From positions 62,001-126,000 of IMG/VR virus record IMGVR_UViG_3300045974_000166: 64,000 bases of DNA. One strand, written 5' to 3'. The first letter of the stretch is position 1. Every line of letters starts with the position of its first letter. This DNA comes from a virus. Shown here piece after piece: positions 45,098-53,425 of the stretch. Both the position numbers and the translations under genes were made by a program. The notes below the pieces were generated by a model, which was not told the origin of the DNA, ran no database searches, and worked only from the letters and a program-made list of their open reading frames with translations.

Positions 45098-46987
45098 ATG
45101 AATTTCCTAGACCAAATCTATCAAGACAAAGAAGAAGCTAAAGCCACTCTTACCAACGTGCTAAACCAAAAAGCATTTAGCCTACTAGATACATATGCCG
45201 ACAATTCGGAAGTTGAAGTAGTTACTTTTGAAGATGAAGAAGTTGCCAACGAAGAATTTGAACTTGAAGGTGTCGAACTCACCGAAGAACAACTCAACGA
45301 ATTTGAAGGTCTTAATTACACCATCGGTGGTAAAGTAGATAAAGATCATGTGTACCATGTACACCGTCAATCGAGAACAGCCAATGGCCCAGAATGGGAG
45401 CACCATGAACGCGACGTCTATCATTCGTTAGCCGATGCAAAGAAAGTTGCCGCAAATATGGGTGGTAAGTTTACAAAAACCAAAATCACTCGTCATGCTC
45501 GTACTAAACTGGCTGGTCCAGTTGGTAAACTTCCAGAAGGAGTTGAAGAACTCGACGAAGGTCTAGGTTCTCTTGCTGGTCTTTCCAAGCACCTTATCAA
45601 AACAGTTACTAAAGATCCATACTCTGGTCGTAAAGCAGGTGAACACTCAGATGTGGTGACTCACCCAATTAAGAACAAATCGGCACATCGTGAAGTACTT
45701 AACAAAGCGCTCGATGACGGTCATGTACCAGTTGTGTATGTAAACGGTAAGATTCACTCGGCCGGCCACTCTACTGGTTCTTCATATGGTCGTCCTGAGT
45801 ATCATATCCATGATGCAGACAAGCAAAAAGAACAAAAAGAAACTAAGTATCCAAAGGCCTACAAATCTGGTGGTAAGTATATCTATCCTCCATCACATCA
45901 AATTTCAAACCCTCGGTATAAGAAGGGTGATGCACTTGATCAATTGACTCCGGGTCATGAAGCTTCGTTCTACAAGGAAAACAAGGTCGAAGTTAAAGTT
46001 ATTCATCCAGACAAAGAACGCCTGGCAAAAATGAAGGCTCGTGGTGACAATCGTCCTCCAATGCAAGCCAACACAGTCAAGATGACTCCAGACGAAAAAG
46101 CTAAAAAGGGGTATTCTTACTCTGATTCTAAGACTGTTTCGCATACGCCAGAAGGCAACATGAAGGCAATCAAGGATGCAGCTGCACTTAAACTTGCCAC
46201 ACAGAAACTTGGTACCTCCGGTTCATCTGCCAATAAGAAGGCTATGGAACTTCATGCCGAACTTGGTAAACACCTTGCTGCTGGTAAACACACAGAAGCC
46301 ATCCGTGCTGCCAATGCTCTTTCCGATCATGTCCGTTCACAAGGTCTAGAAACTCATGCCGACAAGATCAAAGACTATGCTAGCACACTGAAAGATCTGA
46401 AGAATAACTGGGGCAACAAAGAATATGCTCACCAGAAACTTGCCAAGATGCGCGGTGAAAAGACCAATGAAGCAGAAGAATTGGTAGATGCTTTGGAAAC
46501 TATGCTTACTGAGATGTTGGACATCAATGAAGCAACTACGGTTGATAATACAGCAACAGCACTCCATACAGTATTGATCAATCAACATGCTAAAACTCCA
46601 GGTCATGGTCTAGATAAATTAGCTAATAGTGTTAGATCTTCTGTTTCTAAAGCTACATCACCTTTGGATCTTCATGCACGCCATGCAGCCGCTGTAAAGA
46701 AAATTGAAGCACATTACACAGAACACAATCTAGGTAAACCTGCTCTTCAAGGTGCAAAGTCTTGGCTTCCAAAAGCTAATGAAGAAGTAGATGAAGATGC
46801 CGAACAGATTGACGAACTCTCTAAAAAGACTCTTAAGTCTTACATCAAAAAAGCTAAGGCAGATTTTAAAGCTAAGACATCATATGACGACCATGACGGT
46901 TATGATTTTGCCCCAGGTGTATCACCTCAGAAAATGATGAAACGTTCAGAAACTATTGATGCTGCTAAAGCACAAGTAAAGAAATAA
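45098..46987 (+). CDS. Prohead core polyprotein-like protein (gp67/gp68 position)
   Basis: The 629-residue product stands where T4 has prohead core genes 67 and 68. Residues 1-70 are acidic and helical, as expected for a core protein, ending in ELTEEQLNEFEG. Beyond that lie basic modules separated by GVEELDEG, TNEAEELVDALETMLTEM, DINEA and NEEVDEDAEQ. The last module (QIDELSKKTLKSYIKKAK, ending in MMKRSETIDAA) repeats modules of the 37685 gene and of gp22. L-x-E motifs in the linkers suggest processing by gp21. I read it as a small core protein enlarged by cargo modules. Confidence 0.6.
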   Translation: MNFLDQIYQDKEEAKATLTNVLNQKAFSLLDTYADNSEVEVVTFEDEEVANEEFELEGVELTEEQLNEFEGLNYTIGGKVDKDHVYHVHRQSRTANGPEWEHHERDVYHSLADAKKVAANMGGKFTKTKITRHARTKLAGPVGKLPEGVEELDEGLGSLAGLSKHLIKTVTKDPYSGRKAGEHSDVVTHPIKNKSAHREVLNKALDDGHVPVVYVNGKIHSAGHSTGSSYGRPEYHIHDADKQKEQKETKYPKAYKSGGKYIYPPSHQISNPRYKKGDALDQLTPGHEASFYKENKVEVKVIHPDKERLAKMKARGDNRPPMQANTVKMTPDEKAKKGYSYSDSKTVSHTPEGNMKAIKDAAALKLATQKLGTSGSSANKKAMELHAELGKHLAAGKHTEAIRAANALSDHVRSQGLETHADKIKDYASTLKDLKNNWGNKEYAHQKLAKMRGEKTNEAEELVDALETMLTEMLDINEATTVDNTATALHTVLINQHAKTPGHGLDKLANSVRSSVSKATSPLDLHARHAAAVKKIEAHYTEHNLGKPALQGAKSWLPKANEEVDEDAEQIDELSKKTLKSYIKKAKADFKAKTSYDDHDGYDFAPGVSPQKMMKRSETIDAAKAQVKK

Positions 46988-46996
46988 GAGAAAAAT

Positions 46997-47539
46997 ATGC
47001 GAGTTACAACTTTACCCCGTGTAATTACTATTTCTAGTGCAACTTCGGATGCCACTACGACTACGATAACTACGACTGCATCTCACCTAATGGTAACGGG
47101 GGATGTAGTATCATTTCCTGGTTCTGTAAGTTTTAGAACAGCTACTGTTACTGGTGCAACAACTTTCACTGTGTTGAACCTTCCGACTACTGTCGGCCAA
47201 TCTTTAATCTATACACCAACGGGTGAAGTTTACATCAATGAACTCCGGACTGCTCTAGATGTATCACGTGCTATGGAAGCACCTTCATCTGCTAACAACT
47301 CATCTACTTTCCAAGTCATTGGCTCAACTACTGCAGCAGCAGGTGCCGTTTCTGTTGACATTGAAGTATCAAACAACAATGTTAACTGGTTGAAATTTTC
47401 GACGATTTCTTTAGTTCTTGCTACAACTGCTGCTACAGATGGAGTTGTATTAGATGCACCGTGGGGCTTTGTCCGCGCTAAAGTTGCATCAATCTCTGGT
47501 ACCGGCGCTAAAGTAACAGTTTTGCTTGGTAAGAATTAA
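46997..47539 (+). CDS. Head-region structural protein, beta-rich
   Basis: The 180-residue product is Thr/Ser/Val-rich with two beta domains. The second (VSVDIEVSNNNVNWLKFSTISL, then PWGFVRAKVASISGTGAKVTVLL) has the strand pattern of small capsid decoration or virion surface proteins in other phages. It overlaps the lectin-like gene by one base. No enzyme motif is present. A capsid decoration role is possible, from its place between portal and capsid genes. Confidence 0.5.
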   Translation: MRVTTLPRVITISSATSDATTTTITTTASHLMVTGDVVSFPGSVSFRTATVTGATTFTVLNLPTTVGQSLIYTPTGEVYINELRTALDVSRAMEAPSSANNSSTFQVIGSTTAAAGAVSVDIEVSNNNVNWLKFSTISLVLATTAATDGVVLDAPWGFVRAKVASISGTGAKVTVLLGKN

Positions 47540-49266
47540 TGACTTTAACCGTTTTCAGTAAGTATACCAAGTATGCCTCTAGACAACTTGGTCAAGTACT
47601 GCCGAAGACTTTCCATTTTACTAAAAAGTCAATGATAGACGGAATGAATGCTCTGTCGCTTGATCTTAACTTTTTAAGTGGTATATTGGATCCGCGCATT
47701 ACATTTGCAAGAGCTGATCTAACAAGTTGTGCCACGTATTTTAACTCTGCTGGTCTACTTACGACAGCTGCTGCAAATATTCCTAGATTTGAATATAATC
47801 CGAATGTGCCAGCTGGCACATATACAACTGAATACGTGCCAAATGGTACATTTGCTAATGCTACGGATTGGGCCCTGGGTGCCGGCATTACTATTTCTGG
47901 TGGTACTCTAAATTTTACTGCCGTAGCTTCCGGTACACCGGCATCATCTGCAACTACTGCCGCCGCGGCCGGCATGCAATTGGGTCGGACATATAAATTA
48001 ACAGTTGATGCAACTATTACTTCTGGATCATACCATTTTTGGACTGCTGGTGCTGCGGCCCTAACATACGTAACTACTAATGGTACGATCACCGTATATT
48101 ATTTGTGTAGTAACCTGGCGCAACCAGTCATACAAGTTCAAGCCATGGCAGCAAATAGTACTGCCACTTTTGACAATATTTCTATTAAAGAAGTATATTT
48201 TACTCCACAGGGATTGTTGTTAGAGGAAGGTCGTACTAACTTACTTCTTCAATCTCGTGATTCTACTAATGTAGCATGGACTAAAGTAGATATAGCGGCT
48301 CCGGCACGAAATCAATTAGGTATTGATGGTGTAGCAAATACCGCTATGTATATTGCCGAAGGTGTTGCACTCACCGGAGCTCTAAGACAATCTGCTACTA
48401 TTGTTGCAGCATCTACAGTAACATTTAGCGCAATATTCAAACGTACTGGAGCCCAGGCCTGGTTTCGCATGCGCGTGTGGGATGGAACTACTGTCGGCGC
48501 AGATGCTTGGTTTGATATCCTGAATGGGGTAAAAGGTGCGGCAACTGCCTTGGGTACGGCAACCGTCGTATCAAGTAGAATTACCGCGCTTGGTAACGGA
48601 GCCTATAGATGCAGTGTTACCGCCACATTGACTGGTTCTGCTTTAACTACATGCCAGGTTGAAGTTTCTAGTGCTTTGGCTAATAGTAGTGCAGTTCGCG
48701 TAGCTAGTGCTAATTACTATATGGATTATGCGCAACTAGAGGTAGGTGGTTTTCCTACGGCTCCTATTGCAACTACAACGGCCGCGGTAGGTCGGGTCGA
48801 TGACAGCGCAATAATGTCGGGTGTAAACTTTACAAGTTGGTTTACCGGTGGATCTAACGGTACTATCTTTATGTCTCATACAATTGATCTGGGATTTAAT
48901 GCAAACCGGAACTATGGATGGGCAATTGATGATGGTGGATTAAATCGTCTTGCTTATAGAGCAGCTAATACAAGTGGCGGTATCGGTGTCTGTATTATTG
49001 GAAATGGTGTGTCGGTACCTGTGATAAATACCACGGCACCAACGCTGACGAGTATAAATAATGTAGCACTTACTTATACTTCGACAGATGCATCTGCAGC
49101 CGTAAATGGAGCAATTACTGGTACAATGGCTACAGGTTATGTTCCAATTGCCGAAACTCAGATAACTTTTGGTTCTATTGGTAATAATCTAAATGGTCAT
49201 ATCCGTAGATTTAGTTACTACACCGTTCGACTTACAGATTCTACTATCCAATCGTTAACATTGTAA
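47539..49266 (+). CDS. Lectin-like fibre/decoration protein in the head cluster
   Basis: The 575-residue product holds the motif set LDPRITFARADLTSCATYF, then RFEYNP and GLLLEEGRTNLLLQS, which marks a common phage carbohydrate-binding structural family. It continues with a carbohydrate-binding-like beta domain (about 250-410) and a LamG/concanavalin-like C-terminal domain (NGTIFMSHTIDLGF to HIRRFSYYTVRL). Such proteins occur as tail spikes or capsid fibres. Here the gene lies between the portal and the prohead protease, not with the fibres, so a head fibre that binds sugars on cells or mucus is plausible. Codon use is like its neighbours. Confidence 0.6.
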   Translation: MTLTVFSKYTKYASRQLGQVLPKTFHFTKKSMIDGMNALSLDLNFLSGILDPRITFARADLTSCATYFNSAGLLTTAAANIPRFEYNPNVPAGTYTTEYVPNGTFANATDWALGAGITISGGTLNFTAVASGTPASSATTAAAAGMQLGRTYKLTVDATITSGSYHFWTAGAAALTYVTTNGTITVYYLCSNLAQPVIQVQAMAANSTATFDNISIKEVYFTPQGLLLEEGRTNLLLQSRDSTNVAWTKVDIAAPARNQLGIDGVANTAMYIAEGVALTGALRQSATIVAASTVTFSAIFKRTGAQAWFRMRVWDGTTVGADAWFDILNGVKGAATALGTATVVSSRITALGNGAYRCSVTATLTGSALTTCQVEVSSALANSSAVRVASANYYMDYAQLEVGGFPTAPIATTTAAVGRVDDSAIMSGVNFTSWFTGGSNGTIFMSHTIDLGFNANRNYGWAIDDGGLNRLAYRAANTSGGIGVCIIGNGVSVPVINTTAPTLTSINNVALTYTSTDASAAVNGAITGTMATGYVPIAETQITFGSIGNNLNGHIRRFSYYTVRLTDSTIQSLTL

Positions 49267-49270
49267 CATC

Positions 49271-49278
49271 ATTAAATA
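49271..49278 (+). promoter_or_regulatory. Putative late promoter ATTAAATA, very near the 49286 start
   Basis: The exact octamer lies only 7 bases before the ATG. If it is used, the transcript would begin at or about the start codon, giving a leaderless message for the first gene and a normal one for gp21. Confidence 0.45.
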
Positions 49279-49285
49279 AGATAAA

Positions 49286-49618
49286 ATGAATAAAGAATTA
49301 AAACCAATCCAAGAAGCATATAATCTTATGCTTGAAAGTTCTTTTGCCGCGGCAAACAAAATAGAGCACCCTGTCGAAAAACAGTGGCATCACTCAATTT
49401 TGTCTAAACACGGCTTTGAGCCAGATGAAGATTCAAAAGTAAAAACAGGTTTAGTTCGTTCATATAGTTATACTCATCCAAAAACTGGTGATAAAATTAA
49501 AGTAGCTACCGGTGCAAATGCTGATTATTGGGATGACAAGAAAAACAACAAACATGGCTATTGGCGCGAACTGGAATCGCATGCAAAGTCTCTAGTTGCT
49601 GCACACGAAGGTAAATAA
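49286..49618 (+). CDS. Small capsid-associated protein with EAYxxML N-terminus
   Basis: The 110-residue product begins ELKPIQEAYNLMLESS. The I-x-E then A pattern fits a prohead protease cut after E10. The same start (IKLISEAYMSML) occurs in the gene on the other side of gp21. The mature part has a strand set RSYSYTHPKTGDKIKV and GYWRELESHAKSL, a small domain common in phage proteins of unknown role. Position next to the protease and the shared N-terminus suggest an internal head protein. Confidence 0.5.
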   Translation: MNKELKPIQEAYNLMLESSFAAANKIEHPVEKQWHHSILSKHGFEPDEDSKVKTGLVRSYSYTHPKTGDKIKVATGANADYWDDKKNNKHGYWRELESHAKSLVAAHEGK

Positions 49619-49619
49619 G

Positions 49620-50270
49620 ATGAAATTCCTCACAGAAGTATTAAATGATCCATTAAGTCTCTTGATGGAAGCTGGTGCCGATGGCAAAAAGAACTTGTAC
49701 ATTCAAGGTCCATTTGCCGTGGCCGAATCAAAGAATAAAAATGGTCGCATCTATAAGAAGGAAATTCTTGAAGCTGCTATCAACAAGTATGACACAGATT
49801 ATATCAAGAACGCCAAGGCACTAGGTGAGATGAATCACCCACCACGTCTGAATATTGACTACGAACGTGCCACCCACATGATCACAGAGATGAAACAAGA
49901 TGGTAACATCTGGATCGGTAAAGCTAAGGTGTTAAATACACCCATGGGCTCGATCCTGAAGGGTTTGCTTGAGTCTGGTGTGAATGTTGGTGTTTCTACT
50001 CGTGGTGCTGGTTCTATTACCGAAGCCAATGGTATTAAACATGTCGGTTCGGACTTTTTCCTAACTGCTGTTGATGCTGTATCTGATCCTTCCGGTCCAG
50101 GTTGCATAGTAAATGGTATCATGGAAGGCTATGAATATGATCTAGACTCAAAAGGTCAGGCGATCATCGAAGACATTGCAGCACGCGCCAAGAAAGATTA
50201 CGACAAGAAGGTACTTACGGAAGCACGTAAGATTGAGTTATTCAAACAGTTATTGGAAGCTATCAAATGA
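49620..50270 (+). CDS. 21: Prohead core protease gp21
   Basis: I choose ATG 49620, one base after the previous stop; an in-frame ATG at 49596 would overlap it. The 216-residue product is close to T4 gp21 (212), a serine protease that digests the scaffold and trims capsid proteins. H73 in ALGEMNHPPR, S126 in VGVSTRG and D152 in TAVDAVSDP fit the catalytic triad. It carries its own L-x-E sites: LLMEAG near residue 17 and LTEARK near 202, probably for self-activation and removal. Its specificity (L/I-x-E then A, G or similar) matches sites seen in gp23 and the cargo proteins here. Confidence 0.92.
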   Translation: MKFLTEVLNDPLSLLMEAGADGKKNLYIQGPFAVAESKNKNGRIYKKEILEAAINKYDTDYIKNAKALGEMNHPPRLNIDYERATHMITEMKQDGNIWIGKAKVLNTPMGSILKGLLESGVNVGVSTRGAGSITEANGIKHVGSDFFLTAVDAVSDPSGPGCIVNGIMEGYEYDLDSKGQAIIEDIAARAKKDYDKKVLTEARKIELFKQLLEAIK

Positions 50271-50593
50271 ACCATCCAGAAATTAAATTAATCTCTGAAG
50301 CATATATGTCTATGCTTAGACCAAAATCTTCGGAAGTTTCTTCTCAAATTACTGCTCTTCTTGAATATCATGCAACAGGTACAGTATCTGGGGCAAAATT
50401 TCATGTAAAATATGCAGATTATCCATCTAATGCTGATATTGCTAAACAGAATAAACATTTAAGTAAAGATCAAGTAAACGCAGTCGGTGATCACATTGAA
50501 GCTCACTCAGAGGATGATTTCACTGGGACTAAATCCATACAAAATGGGCATAAAGTTCATGTTACTGCAAACGGTGGTTATCATGATGATTAA
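50267..50593 (+). CDS. Small capsid-associated protein sharing sequence with gp22
   Basis: The 108-residue product begins EIKLISEAYMSML, matching the start of the 49286 gene, with a possible gp21 cut after the glutamate of LISE. Residues about 23-35 (SSEVSSQITALLE) are nearly repeated in gp22 (SAEVSSQVAALLE), showing exchange of modules between neighbours. The remainder (about 40-108) is a small mixed domain. It overlaps gp21 by ATGA. An internal or scaffold-associated head role is inferred. Confidence 0.5.
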   Translation: MNHPEIKLISEAYMSMLRPKSSEVSSQITALLEYHATGTVSGAKFHVKYADYPSNADIAKQNKHLSKDQVNAVGDHIEAHSEDDFTGTKSIQNGHKVHVTANGGYHDD

Positions 50594-50609
50594 CCATAAG
50601 AAAATCAAT

Positions 50610-50617
50610 CATAAATA
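50610..50617 (+). promoter_or_regulatory. Putative late promoter CATAAATA
   Basis: The octamer shares seven bases with TATAAATA and lies in the 92-base gap before gp22. It is one of two late-type motifs in this gap. Confidence 0.4.
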
Positions 50618-50654
50618 GATTGAGTATTAATAACAGATGCACATTTTTGAAAAG

Positions 50655-50662
50655 ATTAAATA
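50655..50662 (+). promoter_or_regulatory. Putative late promoter ATTAAATA before gp22
   Basis: The exact octamer is placed 23 bases before the scaffold gene, with TTCGGAGA as ribosome site. With the copy at 50610 it may give high scaffold expression. Confidence 0.55.
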
Positions 50663-50685
50663 AATCATAATTCGGAGAATTAAAC

Positions 50686-51732
50686 ATGACCCTAGAAGAA
50701 CGAATCAAACAAATGCTTGAAGAAAGCACAAAGCAAGTAACTCCTGAAGTTGTTGCCGAAGAAATTGTTGAAGAAACTACTTCGCTTACAGAAGAAGAAC
50801 TTGATGAAATGACTCAAGAAGAATTTGATGCTATTGATGAAGAACAATTGGACGAATTGTCTAAAAAGACTTTGAAGTCTTATATCAAAAAAGCAGATCG
50901 CCAAAACTCTAACATGGATGTTGATGACCAAGCTGGTTTTAACAAATATATGAAGAGAAGCGATAATATTGATAGAGCAGAGGAAAAGCTAAATCCTAAA
51001 CGGAAAACCGAAAGTGCAGAAGTTTCTTCACAAGTAGCCGCCCTTCTTGAAGCTGAAGGTCTCTCAGAAGAATTCAAAATGCAAGCTGTAACGATTTTCG
51101 AAGCAGCTGTAACAGATCGCGTACTTCAGATCCAAGAAGAAATGGAAGCTGAATACAACGAAAAACTCGACGAAGCCAAGGCCGAACTCGAAACAAATAT
51201 TGATGGATTTTTGAATGAAGCTGTCCAGGAATGGGCAGATAATAATGAAGTAGCAATTGAGTCTAACTTCAAGATGCGCCTAGCAGAAAGTTTCATGGAT
51301 GGTCTTCAGTCACTATTGGCTGAACACAATATTGATCTGCCAGATGAATCAGAAGATGCGCTCGAAATTGCATTAGATGAAGTTAATAAACTTGAAGAAC
51401 AAGTCTCGAGTACAGATGAAGTGATTGCTGAATTGCAAGAACAAATCGACACTCTAAAGGCTGAAAAGATTCTTGAGTCATTCAAAGAAAAGATGACTGG
51501 CACAGAATTTGATCGCTTCGTTCAATTGACGGAGTCTGTTAAGTTTAAAGACGAAACTCAATATGCTAAACAACTCAGCATTGTGCTAGAGAATTTTGGT
51601 AAGATTGCCGCAAAGAAGGTAGAACAAACAGAACAGATCGTTGAAGAAGTTGCAGCACCAGTTGCTCAACCAATCGTCACCGAATCATTCTCTTCAGTTA
51701 ACCGCTACGCACAATATCTTGCCAAGAAGTAA
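50686..51732 (+). CDS. 22: Prohead scaffold protein gp22
   Basis: The 348-residue product is acidic and almost wholly helical, as in T4 gp22 (269), the main scaffold later destroyed by gp21. Residues 110-230 show the scaffold coiled coil (LQIQEEMEAEYNEKLDE, AVQEWADNNEVAIES), and C-terminal FSSVNRYAQYL is typical for binding the capsid protein. About 55 residues (roughly 54-108) hold an inserted QLDELSKKTLKSYIKKA module identical in design to one in the 45098 gene, explaining the extra length. It is followed by gp23 with a 40-base gap. Confidence 0.88.
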   Translation: MTLEERIKQMLEESTKQVTPEVVAEEIVEETTSLTEEELDEMTQEEFDAIDEEQLDELSKKTLKSYIKKADRQNSNMDVDDQAGFNKYMKRSDNIDRAEEKLNPKRKTESAEVSSQVAALLEAEGLSEEFKMQAVTIFEAAVTDRVLQIQEEMEAEYNEKLDEAKAELETNIDGFLNEAVQEWADNNEVAIESNFKMRLAESFMDGLQSLLAEHNIDLPDESEDALEIALDEVNKLEEQVSSTDEVIAELQEQIDTLKAEKILESFKEKMTGTEFDRFVQLTESVKFKDETQYAKQLSIVLENFGKIAAKKVEQTEQIVEEVAAPVAQPIVTESFSSVNRYAQYLAKK

Positions 51733-51742
51733 GTATTGAAAC

Positions 51743-51750
51743 AATAAAAA
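51743..51750 (+). promoter_or_regulatory. Possible late promoter AATAAAAA before gp23
   Basis: One mismatch from AATAAATA, 22 bases before the gp23 start and placed like the other motifs. An AAAGGAAAAA ribosome site follows. The match is weak on its own, but expression of gp23 must be strong. Confidence 0.35.
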
Positions 51751-51772
51751 TCCATAACTAAAAGGAAAAATC

Positions 51773-53116
51773 ATGGCAGTTCAAACCGTAGAACAATTAA
51801 TGGAAAAATGGGCACCAGTGCTCGACGCTGAAGGCGTAACTCCAATCACTAACATGCACAAACGTCAAACGACAGCTGTGCTCTTGGAAAATACCGAACA
51901 AGATATTATCCAAACTCGTCAACTCTTGTCTGAAGCAGCTCCAGGTTCACAAACCCAAGGCTACCCAACAGACGGTACCGGTCTTTCTAAGTTCGACCCA
52001 GTGTTGATCTCCATGGTTCGCCGTGCAGCTCCACAAATGTTGGCTTATGACATCTGCGGCGTTCAGCCACTACGTCAGCCTACAGGTTTGATCTTTGCAT
52101 TGCGTAGCCGCTACGGTGCACAATCAGGTGCTGAAGCTCAGTTCCTTGAAGCTAACGCAGCATTCTCTGGTGCTGCTGGTACTTCTCCTGGTACTTCTAC
52201 TGGTGCTGGCCAAGCTTTGTACACTAGCGATCCAACCAACGACTTCGTATTCTCTGACCAAGATCCAACTGCTACTACCTCGACAGCAATTGTTGCTCCA
52301 GGTCAAGGCCTAACGACTCAGGTCGGCGAAACTTTGGGTTCGACAGGTCCAGCATTTGCTGAAATGTCTTTCACCATTGAACAAATGTCTGTTACTGCTA
52401 AGACTCGCGCATTGAAGGCTGGTTACTCAGTTGAATTTGCTCAAGACGTTAAGAACCTACACGGTCTTGATGCTGATGCAGAATTGAGCAACATTCTTTC
52501 AACCGAAATCTTGTCTGAAGTGAATCGTGAAGTTCTTCGCACTATCTATCTTAGCGCTAAGGTTGGTGCCCAAGGAACTACTGTTGCTGGTATCTTCAAC
52601 TTGACCGCTGACTCTGATGGCCGTTGGTTGGCAGAACGTCATAAAGGTCTGTTGTTCCAAATCGAACGTGAAGCTAATGCTATCGCTCAAGAAACTCGTC
52701 GCGGTAAAGGTAACATCTTGGTTTGCTCCAGCGATGTGGCTTCTGCCCTTTCTATGGGTGGTATGTTGGATTATGCTCCAGCCTTGGCAAATGACATCAA
52801 CGTTGACGACACAGGCGCTACATTCGCTGGTGTTTTGAACAAACGTATGCGCGTCTACATTGACCCATATGCTGGTGTTGCCGGTACGAACTCTCAGTTC
52901 TTCATGGTTGGTTACAAGGGTGCTTCCGCTTGGGACGCTGGCCAGTTCTACTGCCCATATATTCCATTGCAAATCGTTCGCACTACTGACCCAGCTACAA
53001 TGAGCCCAGTGCTTGCTTACAGATTGCGTTACGGCATGGCTCGTAACCCATTCTTCAACACTGCTGGTCGTACAAATGCGTACTACCGTATTGCTGCTGT
53101 TCGTAACATCATCTAA
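51773..53116 (+). CDS. 23: Major capsid protein gp23
   Basis: The 447-residue product compares with 521 in T4 gp23 and keeps the HK97-type chain: PVLISMVRRAAPQMLAYDICGVQP, then TGLIFALRSRYG, EMSFTIEQMSVTAKTRALKAGYS and the C-terminal LRYGMARNPFF. The N-terminal propeptide ends in RQLLSE54, followed by A55, an exact L-x-E then A prohead protease site; T4 cuts after E65. Codon use is biased and GC is higher than average, as usual for this abundant protein. A strong terminator follows. Confidence 0.97.
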   Translation: MAVQTVEQLMEKWAPVLDAEGVTPITNMHKRQTTAVLLENTEQDIIQTRQLLSEAAPGSQTQGYPTDGTGLSKFDPVLISMVRRAAPQMLAYDICGVQPLRQPTGLIFALRSRYGAQSGAEAQFLEANAAFSGAAGTSPGTSTGAGQALYTSDPTNDFVFSDQDPTATTSTAIVAPGQGLTTQVGETLGSTGPAFAEMSFTIEQMSVTAKTRALKAGYSVEFAQDVKNLHGLDADAELSNILSTEILSEVNREVLRTIYLSAKVGAQGTTVAGIFNLTADSDGRWLAERHKGLLFQIEREANAIAQETRRGKGNILVCSSDVASALSMGGMLDYAPALANDINVDDTGATFAGVLNKRMRVYIDPYAGVAGTNSQFFMVGYKGASAWDAGQFYCPYIPLQIVRTTDPATMSPVLAYRLRYGMARNPFFNTAGRTNAYYRIAAVRNII

Positions 53117-53138
53117 TCTTAGAATTGGAAATGCAAAA

Positions 53139-53162
53139 GGGACCTTCGGGTCCCTTTTTTAT
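53139..53162 (+). terminator. Rho-independent terminator after gp23
   Basis: A perfect 6-bp GGGACC/GGTCCC stem with a TTCG tetraloop is followed by seven or more T residues, beginning 22 bases after the gp23 stop. It separates the late head operon from the replication and recombination genes. Confidence 0.93.
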
Positions 53163-53190
53163 TTTACAAGTCATTCTAATGTGATACAAT
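53163..53190 (+). promoter_or_regulatory. Putative sigma70-type promoter for the omega-like gene
   Basis: TTTACA at 53163-53168, 16 bases, then TACAAT at 53185-53190. It directly follows the terminator and ends 28 bases before the next start, with AAAGGATTAAAG as ribosome site. A second promoter of the same form lies at 53991. Confidence 0.6.
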
Positions 53191-53218
53191 TAAATATGTT
53201 ACTATTAAAGGATTAAAG

Positions 53219-53422
53219 ATGCAAGCTAAAAAACTCTCACGGCATGACCAAGTAAACATTGATAAAATTCGTGATGCAGGAAATATCTATCAGACTATTA
53301 TCATAGCTTCTGCCAGAGCTTATGAACTTCGTAAGGGTGCTCCATCAAAAGTTGTAGACCATGAAGATCCTTTCAATTCTGGTGTTATGACTGCTCTCCT
53401 AGAAATCCAAGAAGGATTGTAA
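53219..53422 (+). CDS. RNA polymerase omega subunit-like protein
   Basis: The 67-residue product aligns by eye with the core of bacterial RpoZ: GNIYQTIIIASARAYELRKG corresponds to the omega stretch with NRFDLVLVAARRAR, and VMTALLEIQEGL corresponds to VIALREIEEGL. Omega binds the C-terminal end of the RNA polymerase beta' subunit. It has its own sigma70-type promoter directly after the gp23 terminator. The bacterial C-terminal tail is absent. A phage omega could replace or compete with the host subunit. The similarity is strong over a short length. Function is inferred. Confidence 0.7.
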   Translation: MQAKKLSRHDQVNIDKIRDAGNIYQTIIIASARAYELRKGAPSKVVDHEDPFNSGVMTALLEIQEGL

Positions 53423-53425
53423 AAT

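Noticed and set aside
47592-48092. A 166-codon minus-strand reading frame
   Set aside because: It mirrors the lectin-like gene in a Thr/Ala-rich region, has no recognisable protein and no ribosome site. All other genes lie on the + strand.
52499-52972. A 157-codon minus-strand reading frame
   Set aside because: It lies wholly within gp23 on the opposite strand and shows no protein features.
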